Below, piece by piece: positions 40,732 through 45,504 of a stretch of DNA of 45,504 bases. Each line of letters starts with the position of its first letter. Positions within the stretch are counted from its first letter, which is position 1. A program made the translations under genes and the position numbers. The notes under the pieces were generated by a model. It was given only the letters and a program-made list of their open reading frames with translations. It was not told the origin of the DNA and made no database searches. Source of the stretch: an uncultured Lachnospiraceae bacterium (GTDB lineage: Bacteria > Bacillota > Clostridia > Lachnospirales > Lachnospiraceae); NCBI GenBank assembly GCA_910587305.1, contig CAJUKV010000030.1, forward strand, positions 1 to 45,504, in the 5' to 3' direction.

Positions 40732-40822
40732 TGTCTTAAAAGACGAGTATTTTACCTGGGTTTCAGCTGCCGGGAAGGGGCGGCAGGGAGAAGGAAAAGG
40801 AAGCGAAAGGTTGGCAGAGTAT

Positions 40823-41803
40823 ATGACAGACGTCTCACGAAAGCTACGGATTGGAAATGTAGTTTTAGATAACCGGCTCATATTGGCTCCTATGGCAGGC
40901 GTAACGGACCTGCCATTTCGTTTGCTGTGCAGGGAGCAGGGGGCAGGGCTTGTATGTATGGAAATGGTCAGCGCCAAGGCCATTTTTTTTCATAATAAAA
41001 ATACGGAAAATCTGATGGAAATTGACCCTGAGGAGCAGCCGGCAGCCTTGCAGCTTTTTGGTTCCGATCCGGATATCATTAGCGAAATGGCAAAACGGAT
41101 TGAGGAAAAGCCTTTTTCCATATTGGATATCAATATGGGCTGTCCCGTGCCTAAGGTGGTCAACAATGGGGAAGGATCCGCGCTTATGAAGAATCCCAAG
41201 CTGGTGGAGGAAATCATAACAAAAACAGTTAAGGCAATCAAAAAGCCGGTTACGATCAAAATCCGTAAAGGCTTTTGCGATGATCTGGTCAATGCGGTGG
41301 AGATTGCAAAAATTGCGGAGGGGTGCGGCGCAGCTGCCGTAGCAGTTCACGGGAGAACAAGGGAACAGTACTATTCGGGGAAGGCGGATTGGGATATCAT
41401 TGCAAGGGTGAAGGCTTCGGTATCCATTCCGGTGATTGGAAACGGGGATGTAACGGACGGCCCGTCGGCAAAGGCCATGCTAGAGCAAACCGGCTGCGAC
41501 GGCCTGATGGTGGGAAGGGCGGCCAGGGGGAATCCATGGATCTTTCAGGAAATTCTGCATTACTTAGAAAACGGGCAAAAAGATTTTAAACCGTCGGCGA
41601 CGGAAGTGCGGGATACAATTTTGCGTCATGCAAAAATGGCGCTTAGGGTGAAGGGAGAATATACGGCGGTTCGGGAAATGAGAAAGCATATCGGATGGTA
41701 TACTGCAGGCTATCCAAATTCCGCCGCTCTTCGAAGGGACATCAACACGATGGAAACCTTTGGAGAGCTTGAGAAGGCGGTAAAAACGATTTTGTGGGAA
41801 TAG
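40823..41803 (+). CDS. dusB: tRNA-dihydrouridine synthase
   Basis: A 326-residue FMN enzyme that reduces uridines in tRNA D-loops. Visible features are LILAPMAGVTDLPFRLLC at the start of the TIM barrel, NMGCPVPKVVNNGEGSALM (catalytic Cys), VTIKIRKGF, AVAVHGRTREQYYSGKADW, and GNGDVTDG...GLMVGRAARGNPWIF. I use ATG 40823 (MTDVSRKLRIGNV), which matches the usual family start; ATG 40724 would add 33 unusual residues but overlaps the previous gene. DusB type by overall pattern. Confidence 0.93.
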   Translation: MTDVSRKLRIGNVVLDNRLILAPMAGVTDLPFRLLCREQGAGLVCMEMVSAKAIFFHNKNTENLMEIDPEEQPAALQLFGSDPDIISEMAKRIEEKPFSILDINMGCPVPKVVNNGEGSALMKNPKLVEEIITKTVKAIKKPVTIKIRKGFCDDLVNAVEIAKIAEGCGAAAVAVHGRTREQYYSGKADWDIIARVKASVSIPVIGNGDVTDGPSAKAMLEQTGCDGLMVGRAARGNPWIFQEILHYLENGQKDFKPSATEVRDTILRHAKMALRVKGEYTAVREMRKHIGWYTAGYPNSAALRRDINTMETFGELEKAVKTILWE

Positions 41804-41831
41804 GAAAGAGATTCCCTACATATGCTTTTTT

Positions 41832-42578
41832 ATGGAAACAGAATATAAAAAGTTGTTTTATGTAGGAATTGCATATGGCGCTTACCCGCCCAAAGGAAAA
41901 AAGATAAATAAGACAGGCCTGCCAATTAAAAAGCTGGGAAAAGAGTTCCCCTATCTTTTGGGAGAAGGGCGTATGGCAGTAAAGAAATTGCAGATTTATT
42001 ATGCGCTCTTGCCCGAGTATAGCGGAAAAGCATTGCTTACGGGAAAGCCTAAGAATTGGAAAGCACATACGGCAGGCGCGCTTTTGGACGAAGCACAGGA
42101 AAGGGCCGGGAGAAAATTTGATTGCCGGGAGCAGCTTTTGGGGCGGGAATTAAACGGAAATGCCGCAGAGGCTTCCCGGGAGCTTATTGCGGTTAACCTT
42201 TACCGTCTGCGGCCTTTTGATAAAATATGTATTTCTTTGCCGGAGGAAGGCGGAGAACAGGAGACAGAAGGGATAAAGGAACTGCTTTGCCCTTACCTGC
42301 CAAGGATAAGACAGGTGTTTTTAAAAGGGATGGAGAGTAGCTTATCGGATTGGCTGGAGGAATATCTTTACGATGAATTTGGGATTGTTATGCTAAGGGC
42401 TCATGAGGTCTTAAAAGACATGCCGTGGCTCAATCTTGGAGCGGGCGTGGGAGGAGACAGTCCACAATTACATCTTCAAAAGGAAAAAGATTTCCAAAGA
42501 TGCGTAAGCCCGGCCTTGGCGCTTAAATTTCTTGACACTGAGGTAAAAAATGGTTATAATACGGACGTTAATTTATAA
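41832..42578 (+). CDS. Hypothetical protein downstream of dusB
   Basis: A 248-residue protein I cannot place in a named family. It starts METEYKKLFYVGIAYGAYPP and carries LIAVNLYRLRPFDKICISLP and a middle EYLYDEFGIVMLRA. No signal peptide, helix or known active site is evident; it is probably cytosolic. Its coding end contains the promoter for greA (42532-42560). Co-direction with dusB (28 bases apart) suggests shared transcription. Function open. Confidence 0.75.
   Translation: METEYKKLFYVGIAYGAYPPKGKKINKTGLPIKKLGKEFPYLLGEGRMAVKKLQIYYALLPEYSGKALLTGKPKNWKAHTAGALLDEAQERAGRKFDCREQLLGRELNGNAAEASRELIAVNLYRLRPFDKICISLPEEGGEQETEGIKELLCPYLPRIRQVFLKGMESSLSDWLEEYLYDEFGIVMLRAHEVLKDMPWLNLGAGVGGDSPQLHLQKEKDFQRCVSPALALKFLDTEVKNGYNTDVNL
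42532..42560 (+). promoter_or_regulatory. Consensus promoter for greA
   Basis: TTGACA (42532-42537) and TATAAT (42555-42560), exact consensus hexamers spaced by 17 bases, located inside the end of the preceding gene. The best promoter seen in the window. Confidence 0.85.
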
Positions 42579-42691
42579 AGGAAAAGACATAACGGCCAGA
42601 CGAAAGGCCGGATAGAAGGCTAGAAAACAGATTTAAGAAAGAAACGGTTTTAACCGATAAATTTTCAGAAACATAAAAGATGGAAGGATGA

Positions 42692-43186
42692 ATGGCAATG
42701 GAAGAAAAAAAGAACATACTCACTTACGAAGGACTAAGGAAATATGAAGACGAGCTTCATGATCTGAAAGTGGTAAAAAGGAAAGAAGTAGCGCAGAAGA
42801 TTAAAGAAGCAAGAGAGCAGGGAGACTTATCCGAGAATGCGGAATATGATGCTGCGAAGGACGAGCAGCGCGACATTGAAGCCAGGATAGAGGAATTGGA
42901 AAAGATTCTGAAAAATGCGGAGGTGGTAGTGGAGGACGAGGTTGACCTTGACAAGATCAATATCGGCTGCCTTGTAAAAATACGCGACCTTGAATTTGAT
43001 GAAGAGTTAGAGTACAAAATTGTGGGCTCTACGGAGGCAAACAGCTTAAAGGGGAAAATTTCCAATGAGTCGCCGGTGGGGAAAGCCCTGATTGGGAGCA
43101 AAATGGGAGATATCGTGGAGGTGGAAACGCCTGCCGGGACATGTAAATATGAGGTTCTCGAGATACAAAGGGCAAACAATCAGTAA
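42692..43186 (+). CDS. greA: Transcription elongation factor
   Basis: A 164-residue factor that enters the RNA polymerase channel and stimulates cleavage of backtracked RNA. The N-terminal coiled coil (about 10-80) carries the acidic tip: IKEAREQGDLSENAEYDAAK. The C-terminal FKBP-like domain has VKIRDLEFDEELEYKIVG, SPVGKALIGSKMGD and VETPAGTCKYEV. ATG 42692 has GGAAGG upstream; 42698 is a second option. It is followed by lysS after 90 bases, a common greA-lysS order in Bacillota. Confidence 0.97.
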   Translation: MAMEEKKNILTYEGLRKYEDELHDLKVVKRKEVAQKIKEAREQGDLSENAEYDAAKDEQRDIEARIEELEKILKNAEVVVEDEVDLDKINIGCLVKIRDLEFDEELEYKIVGSTEANSLKGKISNESPVGKALIGSKMGDIVEVETPAGTCKYEVLEIQRANNQ

Positions 43187-43276
43187 GGAGAATATTGCAG
43201 GCGGCCGGCGAGCACGAGAGAGGAATCCGGGTGTCGTAAAACGAGGATAAAAACCTTATGATAAGGAGGGTTAATA

Positions 43277-44800
43277 GTGGCAGAGCAGCAAAATAACGGA
43301 ACCCAAAACAGCAGGCGGGGACAGGAACAGGATATAGGGCAGCTTTTGAAGGTAAGGAGGGAAAAGCTTGCGGCGCTGCAGGAAGCGGGCAAGGATCCTT
43401 TTCAGATTACCAAATATGATGTGACCCATCACTGCAGGGAAATAAAAGATCATTTTGACGAGATGGAAGGAACAATGGTATCCGTAGCCGGGCGTATTAT
43501 GGCAAAGCGCGTTATGGGAAAGGTATCTTTTGGAAATATTTTAGACGTATCGGGAGATATCCAGTTTTATGCGGCACGTGATAATATCGGAGAAGAAGCT
43601 TACGCAGGATTTAAGAAATTTGACAGAGGCGATATTGTGGGCATGAAGGGTGAAGTTTTCCGAACGGAAAAGGGAGAAAAGTCCATTCGTGTATCCGAAA
43701 TTACTTTGCTTTCTAAGAGCCTGCAGATTTTACCTGAAAAATACCATGGACTGGTAAACACAGATATCCGTTATCGCCAAAGATACACGGATCTTATCGT
43801 AAATGATGAAGTGAGGGAGACCTTTGTTAAGCGGTCAAAAATCATTTCTACTATCAGGAGATATTTGGACGATCAGGGCTTCATGGAGGTGGAAACCCCT
43901 ATGCTGGTATCCAACGCCGGCGGCGCTGCGGCAAGACCTTTTGAAACCCATTTTAACGCTTTAGATGAAGACGTGAAGCTGCGTATTTCACTGGAATTGT
44001 ATTTAAAGCGCCTGATTGTAGGCGGCCTTGAAAGAGTTTATGAGATTGGGCGTGTATTTCGCAATGAAGGGCTTGATACAAGACATAATCCTGAATTTAC
44101 GCTGATGGAGTTGTACCAGGCTTACACGGACTATAATGGAATGATGGATTTGACGGAAAATATGTTCCGTTATTTGGCCAAGGAAGTGTGCGGGACAACC
44201 ACAGTTCCCTATGGCGAGCATATGATAGATTTGGGCAAGCCCTTTGAAAGACTGACCATGATTGAGGCTGTAAAGAAGTACGCCGGCGTTAACTTTGACG
44301 AGGTAGCGGATACGGATGCGGCTAAGAAGCTGGCAGATGAAAGGGAAATCCATTATGAGGACAGGCATACCAAGGGAGATATTTTAAATCTGTTCTTTGA
44401 GGAATTTGTGGAGGAAAATTTGATTCAGCCTACTTTCGTCATGGATCATCCGGTGGAGATTTCCCCGCTTACCAAGCGTAAGCCGGATAAGCCGGATTAT
44501 GTGGAGCGCTTCGAGCTGTTTATCACCGGGCGGGAGATGTGTAACGCTTACTCGGAATTGAATGATCCGATTGACCAGAGAGAACGGTTTAAGGCCCAGG
44601 AGGCGGCATTGGCAGCCGGGGATGAAGAAGCAAATACCACGGATGAAGATTTTCTTAATGCACTGGAAATTGGTATGCCGCCTACAGGGGGGATTGGGTA
44701 TGGGATTGACAGGCTGGTGATGCTTCTTACTGACTCGCCGGCGATACGGGATGTTTTGTTGTTCCCCACGATGAAAACGCTTGGCAAAGAAAACCAGTAA
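43277..44800 (+). CDS. lysS: Lysyl-tRNA synthetase, class II
   Basis: A 507-residue enzyme that charges tRNA-Lys. It starts at GTG 43277 with AAGGAGG about seven bases upstream. The N-terminal OB-fold for anticodon binding covers about 55-155 (VSVAGRIMAKRVMGKVSF). Class II motif 2 is VFRNEGLDTRHNPEFT, and motif 3 is GIGYGIDRLVMLLT. The Gln/Asn-rich first 20 residues are typical of clostridial LysS. It is co-directional with greA. No T-box is seen in the leader. Confidence 0.97.
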   Translation: MAEQQNNGTQNSRRGQEQDIGQLLKVRREKLAALQEAGKDPFQITKYDVTHHCREIKDHFDEMEGTMVSVAGRIMAKRVMGKVSFGNILDVSGDIQFYAARDNIGEEAYAGFKKFDRGDIVGMKGEVFRTEKGEKSIRVSEITLLSKSLQILPEKYHGLVNTDIRYRQRYTDLIVNDEVRETFVKRSKIISTIRRYLDDQGFMEVETPMLVSNAGGAAARPFETHFNALDEDVKLRISLELYLKRLIVGGLERVYEIGRVFRNEGLDTRHNPEFTLMELYQAYTDYNGMMDLTENMFRYLAKEVCGTTTVPYGEHMIDLGKPFERLTMIEAVKKYAGVNFDEVADTDAAKKLADEREIHYEDRHTKGDILNLFFEEFVEENLIQPTFVMDHPVEISPLTKRKPDKPDYVERFELFITGREMCNAYSELNDPIDQRERFKAQEAALAAGDEEANTTDEDFLNALEIGMPPTGGIGYGIDRLVMLLTDSPAIRDVLLFPTMKTLGKENQ

Positions 44801-44880
44801 AATCAATGGTTTGCGGACTTAAAGACAGTATGGTACGACAAAATAAACTCTCTTAACGGGTTAAAATAAACGATTTTATA

Positions 44881-44913
44881 CAATAGAAAATCTGTTTCAC
44901 ATATTTTCTATTG
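44881..44913. repeat. AT-rich hairpin after lysS
   Basis: CAATAGAAAAT (44881-44891) pairs perfectly with ATTTTCTATTG (44903-44913). A second, smaller inverted repeat (AACTTG/CAAGTT) follows at about 44926-44944. Confidence 0.5.
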
Positions 44914-44958
44914 TCATGAATTAAACTTGTGTCAGTTCAAGTTAATATTTTGTACGAT

Positions 44959-45001
44959 AAGGACATTTTTCTAAAAGAAAATTTTAGGGAAGTGTCCTTT
45001 T
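44959..45001. terminator. Strong terminator hairpin downstream of lysS
   Basis: AAGGACA (44959-44965) pairs with TGTCCTT (44993-44999), with inner CTAAAA/TTTTAG and a T-run. It shields the following reading frame from lysS transcription. Confidence 0.75.
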
Positions 45002-45026
45002 GTTATGGTCAAAAACAAAATAAGAA

Positions 45027-45504
45027 ATGAACATGGGTAGTACAGCGTTAGGAGCAGAGAAAGCGATTATTTTTATCAGCGATGACACAAGAAGGAACAT
45101 TTACAGTATTTATGATTTTAAGACAGGCGACGTGAAAACGGAGAGCCTGCATGAAGGCTGGCAGACCAGCGGGAGCGTGAGAATGGTCAGGATGGCGTTT
45201 AACCTTTACTGCAACGGTACGCCGAGCGTCCTTGACTATGATGATGCGGAGGAACAGGTGGACGAGCCGGACAATGACAGGGTTTCCTATTATGTCATTG
45301 AGGATTTATCCACATGGGCGGAAAACAGCCCGGAAAAAGGCAGGCTGGAGCGTTTTGAGAGCCTTCCGGAAGCAATGGCGAAATTCACAGGGTACCGGGG
45401 AAGGGAAAAAGAGGATAAGCCGGATATGGCGAGGGCAACTTTCGGCTTTCATGTCAATGGCAGCGAATTTGACCTGATCCACGTCAGAAACCATGAAAAC
45501 TGTC
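45027..45504 (+). CDS. Unidentified protein, cut by window end (possibly mobile-element gene)
   Basis: The frame is open from ATG 45027 (or 45033) to the last base, at least 159 residues. It reads GAEKAIIFISDDTRRNIYSI, FKTGDVKTESLHEGWQT, VSYYVIEDLSTWAEN, LPEAMAKFTGYRGREK. The style of short soluble repeats and linkers recalls accessory proteins of integrative elements in Clostridia, but I cannot name a family. No convincing binding site precedes either ATG, and a TAA lies two codons before 45027. This may be a gene shortened at its 5' end, with the element border between lysS and here. Confidence 0.5.
   Translation, partial: MNMGSTALGAEKAIIFISDDTRRNIYSIYDFKTGDVKTESLHEGWQTSGSVRMVRMAFNLYCNGTPSVLDYDDAEEQVDEPDNDRVSYYVIEDLSTWAENSPEKGRLERFESLPEAMAKFTGYRGREKEDKPDMARATFGFHVNGSEFDLIHVRNHENC

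Overview
The window looks like chromosome of a gut-type Lachnospiraceae (Clostridia, Bacillota). The pointers are moderate GC, strong AGGAGG-type ribosome binding sites, a SAM-I riboswitch on metK, a DUF6145 gene next to dusB, LysM/G5/M23 and SleB-type wall hydrolases, and many two-component/ABC-transporter loci. The genus cannot be fixed from sequence reading alone. No tRNA, rRNA or CRISPR array was recognised.

Bases 1 to about 20,000 are accessory in character. They hold a truncated GHKL histidine kinase with a charged coiled-coil protein behind it; a VanR/VanS-like two-component system followed by an ABC-2 exporter and a lipoprotein; a tandem hairpin repeat feeding a small membrane protein and a 68-residue partner; an adenosine-deaminase-like protein and a CPBP protease; and a second ABC operon (9244-11685). 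Next comes a graveyard of decayed copies (11708-12120 and 12756-12930). These are a response-regulator start, a kinase tail nearly identical to the one at 567-743, and a broken copy of the 6574-7180 gene pair. A new coiled-coil protein (12121) sits behind the dead kinase tail, and a third fragment of its family lies at 14772-14837. Then follow DUF2461 and ECF sigma genes on the minus strand, DUF3788, a second complete two-component/ABC-2 operon (15347-18765), and a small alarmone synthetase.

Bases 20,500 to about 44,800 are mostly housekeeping: a coiled-coil tail-anchored protein, a flavin reductase, dinB, a LysM-G5-M23 endopeptidase, murA, metK, a phosphoesterase, dnaE, pfkA, a SpoU-type RNA methyltransferase, proC, a SleB-type hydrolase, NfeD and SPFH proteins, ornithine carbamoyltransferase, DUF6145, dusB, an unknown protein, greA and lysS. 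Several have structured leaders: the metK SAM riboswitch, a long folded murA leader, a tandem 99-bp repeat in front of dnaE, and a hairpin element in front of proC. The last 480 bases hold the start of an open reading frame that may belong to a mobile element.

The most unusual observations are four. (i) A conserved kinase-tail module is followed by non-homologous coiled-coil payload genes, with living and dead copies. (ii) Both complete two-component/ABC loci carry VanR-box-like direct repeats before the transporter genes. (iii) A 72-bp palindromic in-frame insertion, flanked by a near-direct repeat, lies inside an ABC ATPase gene. (iv) Two unrelated tandem hairpin repeats end right at the start codons of genes.
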